DNA of 64,000 bases, from the NCBI RefSeq assembly GCF_041296385.1, contig NC_091033.1, forward strand, positions 15,148,501 through 15,212,500, given 5' to 3'. This document shows, piece by piece, positions 51,101-64,000 of the stretch. Position 1 is the stretch's first letter. Each line of letters begins with the position of its first letter. Both the position numbers and the translations under genes were made by a program. The stretch comes from Aphelocoma coerulescens (taxonomy: Eukaryota > Chordata > Aves > Passeriformes > Corvidae). Below the pieces are notes generated by a model, which made no database searches, was not told where the DNA came from, and saw only the letters and a program-made list of their open reading frames with translations.

Positions 51101-54100
51101 AACAGCCCAGTAGGTAGGACATTTAGCAGGGATGTGAGAGATTTCTGAAGTCAAACCCAGGAGGAGAAGTTATGCCCCAAGCCTGATGTGAGGATATTTC
51201 TTACCAGAGCAGTGGCTGCTTTAGGGCTCTCCTGTTGTGATCTTCTATTTTGATTAAAAATTCAGCAGATCGCTAGACCTAAATAAAGAGATCATTTTGA
51301 GCCCCAAATGGTCAGAGTACTTCTGTGGGATGTGGGAGACCAAGTTCAATGCCTATTTAATATTTATACAAAACAGGACAGTTCCAATGCCACACTCCCA
51401 TTAAACAGTTCGGGTTCAACGTAGTGTAATTTTCCTTTAAGAAAACCTACAGAGAAACTCTTCACCAGAAAATTCCCAAGTGCCTTTTCCTGTTGCTACC
51501 TACAAGCTGGGCCAGCTGTCGTACAATGAGATTTTGCCCTCAGTAATTTTAAGTCCATGGGTTTTTCCTACGGGTGATTCATTTTACCAAAACACACAAC
51601 AAATAAACAAACACATCACCAGAGTTAAGAAGCAGCATGTGCTATGGATTAGGGAAAAGAGCCCCCCTCGAAAGCCCAGCTGTCATGTTCAGTATAAGGA
51701 TAATGTCCATTTTTTCCATTCCATTGTCTTCCTTTCTGTCTACTCTTTTTTCACTGTGTCTCCCTTCCTTTAGTCCTCACTCTCTGTGTCATTTGTTTGT
51801 TTCCCTTGCTTCTAGGCTTTGTCTAGACCAGGCTGTGGGATGTCTTGGCCAACACCAGCTAACAGTAGAGCAGATAAGACAGTGAGCCTCGGACTTGTTT
51901 CAAATGGACTTAGATACACTAAAATATTAAACATCTTCTTGTCTGGATGAGCCATTTTTTCCTCTGAAATGAATGTTGGTCCTTTCTAGAGTAGTGTCAA
52001 TACCAGTCCCACCACCATCCCTTCTAAACTCCTGCCAGCCTTGCACAAAGCAGCACTGATCAGCCTGGCATGTCCAGTTCATCCTCTTGATCCCTCCCCT
52101 GGGTTTGCAGGCAAATGTTTTCTTTTCTGCAGCCTCGTTTTTGTTGAAAATTACATTTCTGCACTGTGCTTGACTTGACAAAGTGGGTCAAAGCACATCT
52201 GATGCTTGGAGTAGGACCTCAGGTGCTGGTGAGTCTATTCCAGGGCTGTAGGACAATCTCTGTTTCCTTAACAAATGAACTTTAACTGAAGCAAGCACGT
52301 AGGGCTCCAGTGTTTGCCAAAATGCACTGTAAATACTATGGAGGGAGGCAGGGAGAAGTAAGCAGAAGCAACTTAGGACACAAATAGGAAGGGAAAAAAA
52401 CATAATTTGATTTTAGCTCCCATCTAAACGGAGATTTCAATTTTCTCTCTTCCAGCTCCCTCTCCACCCAACTTTCTACAGCGAGTTTGAGCCTCTCCAG
52501 TGAAATTACAGTGATTGTCAGCTCAAGGAACTTGATCAAAATTAAACCCATTTCACCTGTAGGTCCACACAGGTTTTTTCTTTCATTTGTAGGAAATGCA
52601 CATGTGTAACTAAATCCAAATTTGGCAAAGATAAGACTTTTGAATCAATTCACAATGAGTCTCATTCATTCCACTGTAGCTGAAGCACAGCATCACACCC
52701 TAGAATGTGATTAGCTTCTTCATATAGCAACATCCCTGCCCTTTTTTTTCCTTTGAAGCATATAATTGGTGAGGCAGAACGTACCTGGAATGTATCTTGC
52801 TGCAGCAGACACAACAGCTCTGCTCCTTGGAAAGTGACACTCAGAATTTCTTAGCTACAGTCCAGTTGTCATAAGAAGAGATGATTAATTAGCCATGAGC
52901 TGGAGTGGGACAGGGGGCTGAGGGTTGGGAACAGGCAGGGAAATGGCTAAAGAGATTCAAGGAACAGTAAAGCAGGCCAAGAGCTGGAGGAGAACTGCTG
53001 GAGAGATCTCTGGTCTGAAGGCCAAAGATTTCCAGGCAGAAGCCAGAAGGGCTGTATAAACGTAAATGAGTGGGTGGACAGAATAGATCAGCCATGTATT
53101 CAGAGGTCTTGCGATTCACTGACCCTCTTTAGCACCAGATGCTGCTTTTAATGCACAGCTGGCTGGTGGAGGAGTATTTCTGTGTAAACAGACAGGGAGA
53201 TGGATCTAATATCCAGGCTGGAGCCCAGAGCCGCTTGCCCAGTACTGTACTTTTCCCGGCTGGAGGCTGGGATCTTTTTGATCATGTCCCACACGTTGTA
53301 CTGTACTGGGATGAATCACTTCCTGCCTCTGCCCTTTCTGCTTGTGCTGCATCACGACACTGCTGCTCTGGGACTGGATCCTGCAGCCTTGGGCTGAGCT
53401 GTTTGTGTGCTCTGAGCTCCGTCCTGGCGCCTGCTCGCACGGAGAAAAGGCTGCTGTGCGTCTAAACTGCTGTGTCATACTTCGTTATTAATGACCGAGA
53501 ACCACATGACACAAAGTTCTGGGAAGCTCGAGCAGATTCCAGGAAGGGGTCAAGGAGTTCAATAAACAGTTTTATTAGAACTTGAATTGCAACCAAAAAG
53601 CCACACATTGAATTTTTTATAAAAACCTTTGTGAGTGTTACTTGAATTTAGAAATCCTGTGAATGGCAGCAGAAGCACACAGGGTTATCTTTTCTTCCTG
53701 CTGATTTCTATGTCACTGCTAGATCACAGTTGTCCTCAATAGGGAAACCTGAGTGCACCCTCCATTTACATTTTCCAGTTGCCTTTCCAGCTTCTTGGTA
53801 AACTGTAGGGTTATCTGAATTTCAAGGGTCATATTCTTGCCTCAGTGATACTGGTGGAAATTCAGAAACAAGCAGAGAGATCCTAGACTACACCAATGTC
53901 TCACATGACTGTAGCACCTCGTGTGGGCAGGTCACTCATCCTGGTAAAGCAGAGAGAAACTCCAGGTGAGTGCATTACCTCAGTGGGGTGCAGGTTATCA
54001 TTCAGGATGACAGATTCTATGTGAACACACATTGCTGAGGAACCCTGGACTGGGAACGTGTACCCACACCGAGGAATCGTGCAGCTGGGGACAGGACATG

Positions 54101-57100
54101 GGGCCGGTCTCAGCAGGCAGATGGCCACCTCTCAGTGTCCCCAACATAAGTGGCACTAATTGGCTCTGTCTCCTGGCAGCAACCCTGCCAGCTGAGTAAG
54201 TTGGTGCTCTGTAAAAAAAGAATTTTTTCAGTAAATTGCCTTTGCTAAAGTAATTGCTTTTACATTATCTCTACCACACACTTATTAAGAATAAGCTGCA
54301 GTTCTGTCTCCCTGAACATGCTTTCAGTTACCATTCCTGGCTGCACTGCTGTTTGCTTCTACTGCCATCAGGCACTGCGAGGTGTCTAGCACAGCGTGGC
54401 GTACAAATGGCTCGATTTTTCATTCATCACTTTGTATGTATCAGAAAAAATGGGAAATAGGAATTCATCTCCCTTGCAAAGTGATCATAAAGCATCCATT
54501 ATAGTAAATATTAATGATGCATTAATGAGCATTGCTATTTCACTGTTACTAATGAGTATTGAGGTACAGAAATTAGAAGTCCAGACCAACTTACTCTGAT
54601 GTGAAATTAAGGTGCTTTTTGGCCTTACTAGAAAGTGACCAAGTTGCTGCTTGAAATAAATAGAAGAGCTAAAACCAGAGGCTGTGTGTAGCTCACACTC
54701 TACTGATCTGTCCACAGGACAAAATCCTTAGTGCTAGCTTTTGTTGGCTGTTTGCTGCAAACCATGGCTCTGTGGGAGAATGTCTAGCAGTTCTCACTGA
54801 ACAGACAGACCAGCATTGCCCCTCAAATATAACAAATATACCAAAGCTCTGTGCTGGGTCATTCCCTGGGTGCTGTAGCTACCCTTGGGGTAAAACACAG
54901 CAAGTGCTCAGCACAACATACTGAACTACTCAGCAGTCTTTAATGGAGGAAGTGAAAAATACTGCTGATAAATCTGTTTGAAATAAATGGGGAATTTTAG
55001 GGAGGTAGAATGGAATTACCCAAGCTGGGATCTGACTTCAGTTAACTGGTGTTAACTCTTGCAAAAGCAGCCTCAGATTTTTCAATGATCGCACTGGTCA
55101 GAAGTTCAGTCTGACCTCTTGTCCTAGGGATGGCATTCCAAACATCCTGGTACCTCCTACCATGGGGAGGTGGGCTGGCTCATTGCTGACTCAGAGAAAA
55201 TCACTGTTGCTAATCTCGGGAGCTGCTTCCACAGCACTTGGAGTTTATCAAAGCTGTCACCTAAAATGTGCCATCACTTGTCACGGCTATTCCAAGGTTC
55301 CTCATTAGCAAAGCTTGTTGTACATGTCATATCCAGTCTGTTGGTGCTGCTGGGCAGTGGCCCACCTCTGCAGTGGTTCTGTGCCATCCATATCAGCCAT
55401 TCCTGGTCTGATGCACTTTATCTGCAGAGGCTGCTGAAGTTCTGGGGTACTACAGGAACTTTACTGCATGTAGAAGTTGCACATAGATATGCAAAAGATG
55501 CTTTTTCATGCCAGACAATTTACATCTTAGGGAATGCCTAAAGCTGTGACTGTGAAGGTGTAATTGTGGCACATCCAGGGAGCTCTGAACTTCTTTGAGG
55601 AGCAGAGGTAACAGGAGCACACTGACAGAGCCTTCAGCTTTCTGAGGCTGTGACTCTCCTGGTTCTCTGCTTACCAGTAAGGGCGATGCAGAGCTGCAGA
55701 TCACCTTAAACAAAATCACTTTGCTTTGCCCCAAAATGTGAACCATTTCCAATCAAACTGGTGCACATTTACAGTCAGTCAGTCTCACAGGCTCTGAGGA
55801 TTTCCAGCCTCACAGGAAATAAAGTACCAAAGGCAGCAGCATTGAGAGTCTTGCTGTTCTGTGCCTTTATGCCCCGTGGTGTCTGTCCTGATGGGGATGA
55901 ACTCCAGTGGATTTTCCCATTGCTGGGCATTTGCTGTTCTCTCTCACCTGCTTTCTGTGCTAGTGAATACAAGGACACTGCTCCTTAAGCTTTTCCCTTC
56001 ACAGAAGCATTCATAAAAATTCTTTTCTGTCTGACAACTACAGTGAAACACAAAATGGTAACAGAATTTAGACTTGTGTCTTTACATCAGATCTGGTGGA
56101 AAGCTGCCAGTTGCTTTGAAATTATACTGATGGATAAAGAGACACGTGTATATAACATATGCAAACATAGCACAACGACATAAATCCCATTTCCTTGGGC
56201 AATCAGGTTAAAGATAAGAAATCTGGCAAGAAAGAGTCACCGCAGAATGCTCTGCCAAAGATGAGGTTGGCATGGAAATGGAGGAGATGGCAAAGGAAAA
56301 TTTAACATTTTGCTGGATAACTATTTCTCCCAAAATTTTAGTCAAAATGTTTTGGCAGAATTTATTTGTTACAAAAGAAATAATATAAAATGAAACTCGA
56401 TTTTCCATCAGTAAAATTTCCATGGAAAGTTTTAGATCAGGCACAGTTAGAAAGCCCAAGAAAGATTGCAAGCAGCAACAAAACCAGACAGACTGATCTC
56501 TTTTAGCTGGAAAACATAAGGATCAACAGAAACATGACATATGGGGAAAAAATACATGGACTGAGGTGAAAGTTCTTAGGAAGTGAGGACCATTCAGTAA
56601 ATGGCTTTGCATTTGGGTGACAGTGAAAAAAATTACCCTCAGAAGTTGTCCAAGCAACAGTGTCTTGTTTATATCTTGTGGTCTTATGAGTAACTGACTG
56701 GAAAAAAACAAGAATGAAAAGATAACAATTACAATAAAATTAAATTAAATAAGCCAGTGACTCATTACAGCGCAGTAAAAACAAAAACAAGATCATTTAG
56801 GTCCCAATAACAACAAGAGAATTAAAAGGAAACACAAAAATGGCTAGACTGTTTTCCTTATATGTACAATCAACCACATGGAGATAGGAGAGGAGCAGAA
56901 CCCATCACACAGTTATTCACTGGAAGGCAGAGAATACAGAAAATATGAACTGTGATGCTACAGTACTTTGGCAATGTTAATTTGAGTGGGACAGAGCTTT
57001 TTCTGAAGTGCCATAGAGGGACATTCCCCTCCACACATCCTGGCAAGGCACCCCACGGGAACTGACAGCAGGATTTATCCCACAGTCTTGCTCCAGAAAT

Positions 57101-60100
57101 TACTTTTCTTAAGCAATATTGTCAGGCTTTAGAAAAGTGTTATCAGTGAAGACCCATCCATGATCTCTTTCATAACTTTGATAAAGACTCAAGGCTAATC
57201 CTGGAGTAAATGCAACCCAAGAAACTCTTGGAATATTTAAGAATATAAGCTCAATTTCATATTACTCTGCTGGGACAATTTGTGAAGCTCCTGTTCTCCC
57301 AAAGCACAGTAGTGTTTGGAACTGTGCATCCTGAACTTGGTGCTGTTCCCAGAAATATCACATGGAATACTGAGTCTTGCATGGCTGCAGTGCTTTGATT
57401 TAGCAAAAACTCTAGAAGATTTATTCTGAAGAAGAAAATTTATTATACAAAGGGGTACCTTGACTTTTCAATGCTATTCAATTACCAATGCCAATAAGAA
57501 TCTGAAAAACTCAGAGTAAAATATAAAAATTCCCAAGCTTTGGGGTCATTTGTATTGTCTCACCTCTGAACAAATTTTATTTCTCTGTTTCTTTTCACAT
57601 ATTCCAGTGTTCTCATTGATCTCTAAAGTATCCCTTCTTCAATATCTGAAGTGCGATGGAGAGAGGAGCACGGGGACTTTTGTACTGGGTTGGGGTTATT
57701 TGTGATAGAGTTTACAGACCTTTAACTTTGCTGCAGTAGGAAGGCTGACCAGCTGTTTCTGAAGCTTTAGAAATTCTGGGTAAATACATCTTGTTTAGTT
57801 CTACTTTAGCATGCATCCAAAGAACAAAAGGCACTTTATAAGCACAAACAAAGTGTTCATTCCACTAATAAGGTAAAGCAGTATCTTGGAGGAAAACAAG
57901 ACACAAAGCAGCAAAATGATTTCCCCATATTTGCTCTGGGAGCCACTAGGAGAGCAATAAATAGAATCTAAATCTCCTGACTGCTTGTCCTGTGCTTCAG
58001 CCACGAGACCAGGCTCCATCTGACAGGCCCTGATTTCTGGTGTGAGCATTGTTGCGCTGCACAGATGGTAAATCCTGGTGCAGAGTAAACAGGCTGAGCA
58101 GGGAACAGCTGCACATGCCTTTCTGACAAGCACCTCGCCCGTGCTGGCCGTGCGGGAGATTTGTACCCGTCAGATCTCCTACCCTGCCCTGCCCTCCGTT
58201 TGCTGAGTTGTTTACAGCCTGCTTCCCTGGAAGTCAGCACAGCTTTTCACAGCTAGTCCTTCAATCCTTGAAAAGACATGACTCAAGCATTTTAACTGTT
58301 TCGCTGCAAGGCTTCTGTGGCTGCAGTTTGTTGCTGTTTGGTGTTTGGGTTCCTGTCCTTTGCTGTGCTGTCGCTGGGCAGGAACGTTCTCCTGGGGTGC
58401 TCCTGGCACTGGGAGCTGCAGCCATGAGGGTAACAGAGGTGCACTGATTTCAGGCTCCCTTGCCTTCACCAGGCTACACATTTTAAGGCTTATAGGGCTG
58501 AACAAACACATCCTTCACGAGCAGCTCAGTTCTTTCACCAGAAAAGATGCTGCCTAACTGAGACCACGTAAGGCAAGGCCACTCTCAGTTTTTGATTTGT
58601 ACACACAAGCCTTTCCCTAAGGAAGAATTTGTCTCTTCAGTCAAGAAAGCTTAGTAGGAAACATTTTCTTGCCCCCAGCTTCTCCAGTCCTGGTTTACCA
58701 AAGGAATGACACGGACCCCTCTCCTGTTGCGTTTGTGTTCATGTTACAAATGTTTCCTGCTGACATCAAGTTCCAGTTTGATATATGCATGCTCTGGTTT
58801 TGATGAAAGTGTGCTGAATTTATACTTCTGCTCTAAAATAGCAACTTGCCAACTGGGCTTCATACTTTGAAATGTCACTGCCAGTGGCATAACAGATGCT
58901 CGCAATAAGCTGACAACCCGGATTTTCCACTGAGGAGTCATTCATGGATGCTGCTGTTGTAGCAGATTCTGACAGTTCTTCAACTCGTAACTCACAGGTA
59001 ACCACCACTTTGCTTTTCTTTAACTGCTGAAGATTGTGTCCCAGGTGACTATAAAAACTTAGTTTTATTAAATCCTCAAAATGTATTCAGTGTGCTACCA
59101 GACGAATGTAGCAGAATCAGTCCTTGTTGGAAGAGATTACAAAATAAAGGGTGATAAGAGAGAAAAAAAAGTGAGGAGCTTAGAGCTATGAACAATGCAG
59201 AATTTTTCTCAGAGGTTATCGAAAATTCATTGGAAACCACCAAACTATAAAATCAGAGGCTGAGTTCTCATCATCTTCACTGACATGTAGTCATTTCAGC
59301 ATAAACTAGGAGAGATGAACTGAGTTCATTTTTTTTCACCTCTTCCAAAAATCTAGTAAACATCCAAAAAAAGTATCAGGCTGAATTGGCATGTGCCAGG
59401 CTGAACAGCTGGGAAGCAAAGAGGAGGTGTTCTGGCAGGAATGCTCACCTCTGTTTCCTGGGACTCTGGGGAAACCAAGCGGTACCACTCTGAGCAGAAC
59501 ATGCTCCCACACAGGGACCAGAGCTGCAGCAAGAGAGGTGCAAAGGTTCACCTTGATGGGACAGAATGGCTGAAGAGAGAGGCACAAAGGGAGACAGGAT
59601 CTCCTCAGACAGCAGCTAAAGGAGGATGATAACAGCAGCAGCTTAAAGCTGTCACAGAATGTTTATTATTCACCAGTGTTACACACTGCAAAGCTTTTTG
59701 ATGTCTGCTCAGCTCAGACCTGGAAGAGCTGCTGAGCCTCAAGTTGCAAGGTTAACCCAGTTTGATTCCCAGCTTGGCCAAAGCCTGTGCTTAACCCTGA
59801 CATGTTTGAAACTTAAGCTATAAAGTGTCATAAACAGGGACCACTTGGTTTTAAATGTAAGTATAGAGAGTCATTTTATGACAAAATGGTCCAGCAGGAT
59901 GTTCTGGTATCTCTGTCCATACAATCCTGGCTCTGCTAAATGAACTGCTCAGAAAATGAGTTTGACTACCAGGGAATAAGATGTGTTATATCTTGCAGAT
60001 ATCAAACCTGTTGTTTTAGTATCTCCCTGAAATTTGTAAAGGGCTTACACCACAACAAAGTCATCAGGCAGTAAGATTGGTGGGCAGTTGAGGTTCACTA

Positions 60101-61305
60101 AGCAAATTAAGCCACACTTGAGAAGTGTTTTGTGACAGTGAATCTGTCTGGGCCTTTACCAACACACAAATGTTATGGAAAAAAAGTGTTTATAACTGGC
60201 ATTTGTATTCCAGCAAATATTTTAGTAGATAGCTGAACTTAGAGCAAGTGCAAGTGCTGCCACGTGGTTCAGAGTGCTGGGGTGTCACACGGTGCCCAAT
60301 GAGCTGTGATTTGTTTCTCTGCAGCCCACGGGGACCTGGAGTCATTTGCAACAAAACTAATTCTTGTTTTGTGCAAGGCAAACCCGTGAGGGGAGAGGGG
60401 AGGAAGCAGCAGGCATACATCAAGCGCTCTTTAGGCAGCGAGCCTCTGCCAAGGGGAGATAAGGAGAAATGAATTAGCTAGTCTGGAACCAGCTCCACTT
60501 CTTCTTCTCAAATAACTTCGGCTCTGTGCCTAGTGAAAGCACATCCTTGCTTTGAATGTCTTGTTTCCGTTCCATGTTAATTTTCTAGTGCTAAACTAAT
60601 TTGCTGAGGCTCTGCTAATGTCCCTGCCAGAGGAGCTTCCATTGCCCTTATCTTTATTTACTCAGAAACATCATGACAGTATATTTTAGCCGTCTTTGCC
60701 TTTCAAATTATTTTCAGCAACATTCCCCATCTATCCCAAAAGCTGCTTCCTGCACAGGGGTACATCTTAGCAAGAGGAAAATGAGAATGCAGCAGTCAGG
60801 TCCTGGACACGTTGCACAGTGGTGGTGACAGAGGAGAGCTGGTAGCCCTGACCTTGGCTCAGCCAGCAGGCTGGAATGCCAGCAACACCAAAAAGCAGCA
60901 CCAAGCCTGCAAATGGCCTGAACCTGACATTTAATGGTCATTCCAGGCAGGAATATGCTCTGCTTGAACCAGTGTGGATTGTCCCCGTCAGCTCTGAGCC
61001 ACAGGGTCTGCCTTTCCCAGGGCTGGCACAGCTGACTGAGCGTGGCAGGTCACAGCAAGGGCTCTGCACTGCTCAGCAGCAGTCTCTCCTTTGCCTTTCC
61101 AAAATTTGGGCTGGTTGCTGGAGTTTTCTAGCAAGTAACTGCAGCAAGAAAGAGGGGCAGTGTCGTGAGACAGGCCCATACACAGTCCAGGGCCCTTTTC
61201 TTGCAGGACCTGAACCTAATGGCTCCACATAACTTAGTTTGAGCTCTTTAGTCAATGGAGTATTTAATCGTTTTGTAACTAAAACCTGTCCTTAGGTTTA
61301 TCTGT
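48149..61305. other. Long non-coding stretch
   Basis: Mostly unique AT-rich DNA. It includes an A-rich segment at about 56700-56800 and pyrimidine-rich DNA at 51700-51815. Two minus-strand open segments stand out. 52218-52335 lies behind a very strong acceptor but has a weak donor (GAG|GTCCTA). 58820-59026 has a fair acceptor but no good donor before its stop. I do not call either a gene. No mobile element is recognised with confidence. Confidence 0.45.
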
Positions 61306-61476
61306 TCTGCCCGTGTCTGCGCCTTTCTCCGTGGACCATTCGTCCCCGTGGAGCCGGGCTGTGGCTGCACCCGAGCATCCCCGCTGGGCTGCAGGAGGTT
61401 ACAGGAGGGCAAAGCTCATCCCGCCCTTCCTCCCTCCCCTTGCGGGCTGGACGAGGAGCCTCCCTCGAATGACGTA
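61306..61476. promoter_or_regulatory. Small CpG cluster with GC box and CRE-like site
   Basis: Thirteen CpG lie in about 170 bp of GC-rich DNA, against near absence in the flanks. It contains CCCGCCC (61420-61426, a GC box on the minus strand) and TGACGTA (61470-61476), similar to half of a cAMP-response element. It is below the usual 200-bp length for a CpG island. It could be a small promoter or enhancer; direction and target are unknown. Confidence 0.35.
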
Positions 61477-62593
61477 GGATGATCCTGTTTCCTAGAGCTC
61501 ACCCAAATGCTTCGCTGACAGGCAAAATGATCCCTGCCAGGAGCATAGTGCCTTTTGTGCGATAGCACTGAAGATGCTCCCTCCCCACAGGCAAAATGCC
61601 TCCAGCAGGATAAAGACATGGGGCCCTTCCTCTCTCCTGGAAGCTGAAGATTTGGGGGGAGCCTGTTCCATATCTTTGGGGACTCAGCTATCTGGAGCTT
61701 CTTACCTTCTTCTCCTTCCCTGCTTACTTATGACACTCACTGGAACCAGATTTAATGCTACACTGCTTAGAACATGTCAAGAGTAAAGCCTTCCTGTTTT
61801 ATTTTGTCTTTGGAATAAAGTCCAGGGTTACAATGACTAGAGGTTCTCTTCAGTTTCCTGTTAAATCGTTTCTAATTATACATCTCTTTTAATCACGATC
61901 TCTTGGCTGATGGTAAAAGGAAATGCAGTAGGGTTTGGCTTGGACATCACAGCTAATGACTTTCTAGTAGTTTCAGTACAAGGTACCAGTGCCACCTCTT
62001 GTTAGTAAAATCTGATAGCAACAAGCCAGTGACTAATGGTCCAGGACCAGCCTTGTTCTGTTCCACTGCTGTCACATAAAGTCACTTTCTTGCTTAGCTT
62101 ATGCGACCATTGGGGATGTTGGATGGAAAATCTTTACACCTAGAGTACATTTGCAACGTTGAAAACTTCTGGAAGATTGTGCAGTGCTGGTTCTGGGGAC
62201 AGGTAGCAACACAGTCGTGACCGTGGACAGCAGTGCAAGTCATCAGCAGAGCCCTGAACCCCAACCTTTCAGCCCTGAGCACCTGTACAGAACCCAGGGA
62301 TCTAAACCCTTGCTCCTCTCAGGAGACACAGGAAACTTTAGGAAAACAAAAGCTCTTTTCTCTTGCTCTTTTAGATTGGCAGGGAGCACATGTACTCCAA
62401 GGAACAAGAGCATCAAAACTGAATTACTGTTTATTTCTACCACAGCCATGCCCAGAATCCTGGACTGAGTTGGGACCTTGTTGCCATGTACTGTTCAGAA
62501 CTTGTCCAGAGAAACTACGGCATGAATGAATAAAACAGAAACAGTGAGAAAAGAAACAAAAGTAGAAGGAGGGGAAATAATCTGAATGGGGTG
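61477..62593. other. Non-coding stretch
   Basis: Chance-length open frames only, the longest 98 codons at 62233-62529. No repeat or element is recognised. Confidence 0.5.
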
Positions 62594-62689
62594 AGAGAGC
62601 TGGTGATAGAACTTGGTCAGGAAAACCCAAGTATTGAACCCACATCTCTCCAGCAGTCAGTCATACATTGACTTTACCACACTGCCCAG
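62594..62689 (-). mobile_element. tRNA-derived (MIR-like) SINE relic (minus strand)
   Basis: Read on the minus strand, GGGCAGTGTGGTAAAGTCA resembles a SINE head with a polymerase III A box (TGTGGTAAAGTCA, 62669-62681). About 35 bases later GGGTTCAATAC (62631-62641) resembles a B box. The spacing and the following core-like sequence fit tRNA-derived MIR/CORE-SINE elements. The B box departs from the consensus GGTTCGAATCC, so it is an inactive relic. It does not fold as an intact tRNA by eye. Confidence 0.45.
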
Positions 62690-64000
62690 TTCCTGTTTGT
62701 ATTCAGAAAGATGCCTGTATCTAGGAGTTACAGCAAAGTTATTACGAGTTCTGGTTAAGACTTTTCTTTTGTTCAATGCCAGAGCTCATTCCAATGAGAA
62801 TGGAACAGAATCCCTATGTCAGCATACTTTTGATATGAACACAGATGTTAATACAGCAATCTATGAAAAAACTAAGAACACTTGCTTTAGTTTTATAAAT
62901 GGTTGTAATCCTACTGAAATTAATAATACATCTTGTCTCAACTGCAGAATTAAATGTACATTCTCTCCTCTTTTAAGACCAATACCATTATTTAGTACCG
63001 TGTCTTTACTAATAATTGTCTAAAACCCCAATCCTGTACTTTTGACAGCAATCTCCTTGGCATAAATTTTTCAGGATTTAGCTCAAGTGTCAGTGTTGGC
63101 CAACGCAGAGCCCCAGACTGTGTGTGCTTGGAGCAAGGTCCTGCCTGTTTCGCTGTTTCATTGATGATAGCAGCAGAGCAGCTCCCTGTCTAGGGCTAGA
63201 GATGCTGAGCAATACAAGTAGTGTTAAGAAGGAAGCTTCTCTGGGCTCAGGGAAATGTTGTTTGCCTTTGGCCTGAAAGACTGAGCTTCAATTCTGCTGC
63301 CAAGCCTTGGAGCTCTCACCCCGTGGACAGACGCACTCGGCTTTTTCCCATCAGTTTCATCAGAATAAAACTGTTTTGTGGTTTCTTGTTATAAACTCTT
63401 TACAGAAGCTAATTACTGTTGGCACAGAATTAACCACCAGTTGTATAAGTGAAATTTTGCTCAGCTCTGGATCCTGGCTGCACTCACAATATGGTGAGAG
63501 GAATGTGCTGCCCAGCTGTGGGTGCTACCCACAGATGCTCTGCTGGTGCAAGATCAACCCATCTGCCCTTCAGGTAGAACTTAAAAGTCCTCTTTTACTT
63601 TTTCAATAAGCAGGGGATAAATCCCAGTGTCCTTGTCAGTGTTTCCCTTCTAAACAAACTCCATTCTAATGCTCAAGGCTGCAAGCAAACTGCAGCAGCC
63701 TGCAAATGGCACTGACACATTTACCTGTGTGCTTGATCTGCTCTGTTCCAGTGGCACACGTGGTGTGCAAGGCTGCAGGGAAAGACTCCCTTTCAGGCTA
63801 GTTCAGTGCTGAATATACTATTCTGAATAGTTGCTTTGACTGTGAAAACGAAGGGGAAAATCTGTCCTGTGCAGACCAACCTGTGAGGTTTGCATTTTAT
63901 TTATGGGAAAATTATTCAGAGGGTCAATGGGGCATTGGTTTGCAGGATGCCCTAGCTCCACTGATGAGTAATCTGCTAATTAACAGCTTTGGAAATGCTG
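62690..64000. other. Non-coding stretch to window end
   Basis: Ordinary AT-rich DNA. Open frames of up to 136 codons begin inside or beside the SINE relic and have no paired splice signals. Nothing else is recognised. Confidence 0.5.

Noticed and set aside
59100..59145. Possible CR1 fragment (CAGAATCAG...GTTGGAAGAGATTAC)
   Set aside because: Only about 35 bases resemble the CR1 end with several mismatches; not enough to separate from chance.
1..64000. CRISPR arrays, operons, rRNA or intact tRNA genes, complete transposons or proviruses
   Set aside because: None found on either strand. The only regular array is the minisatellite, which has no spacers, and the only mobile elements are short LINE and SINE relics.

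Overview
This window looks like a piece of a sauropsid nuclear genome, most likely a bird. The main reason is three short relics carrying the typical 3' end of the avian/reptilian CR1 LINE (about 22.56, 40.87 and 41.21 kb). There are also two decayed tRNA-derived SINE relics of MIR type, base composition is moderately AT-rich, CpG is strongly depleted outside two small islands, and there are no Alu, L1 or B1 elements. There is no operon-like layout, no tRNA or rRNA gene, no CRISPR array and no intact mobile element. The species cannot be named from this sequence.

Layout. 1-883 is a G-rich minisatellite of 34 units of about 25 bp. It runs directly into a compact CpG island (884-1122, about 25 CpG), the best promoter or first-exon candidate in the window. 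From about 1.1 to 8.9 kb I see only unique AT-rich non-coding DNA with small tandem and simple repeats. From about 13.2 down to 9.0 kb the minus strand carries seven short open segments bounded by splice-like signals. Their reading frames can be joined without a phase conflict. I list them as a low-confidence candidate for the 3' part of an unrecognised spliced gene, with an eighth, unlinked candidate exon at about 16.1 kb. From 16.3 to 61.3 kb the DNA is mainly non-coding, either intronic or intergenic, and holds the CR1 and SINE relics and simple repeats. A second small CpG cluster lies at 61.3-61.5 kb, followed by a SINE relic at 62.6 kb and unremarkable DNA to the end.

How far this goes. 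Open frames of 60-165 codons on both strands occur about as often as chance predicts for 64 kb of this composition, so ORF length is not evidence of coding here. The repeats, CpG island and CR1 fragments are read directly from the sequence. The gene model is inference from splice signals and phase and could be wrong. I found no clear new biological system. The most useful leads are the minisatellite/CpG-island junction, the candidate minus-strand gene and the CpG cluster at 61.4 kb.
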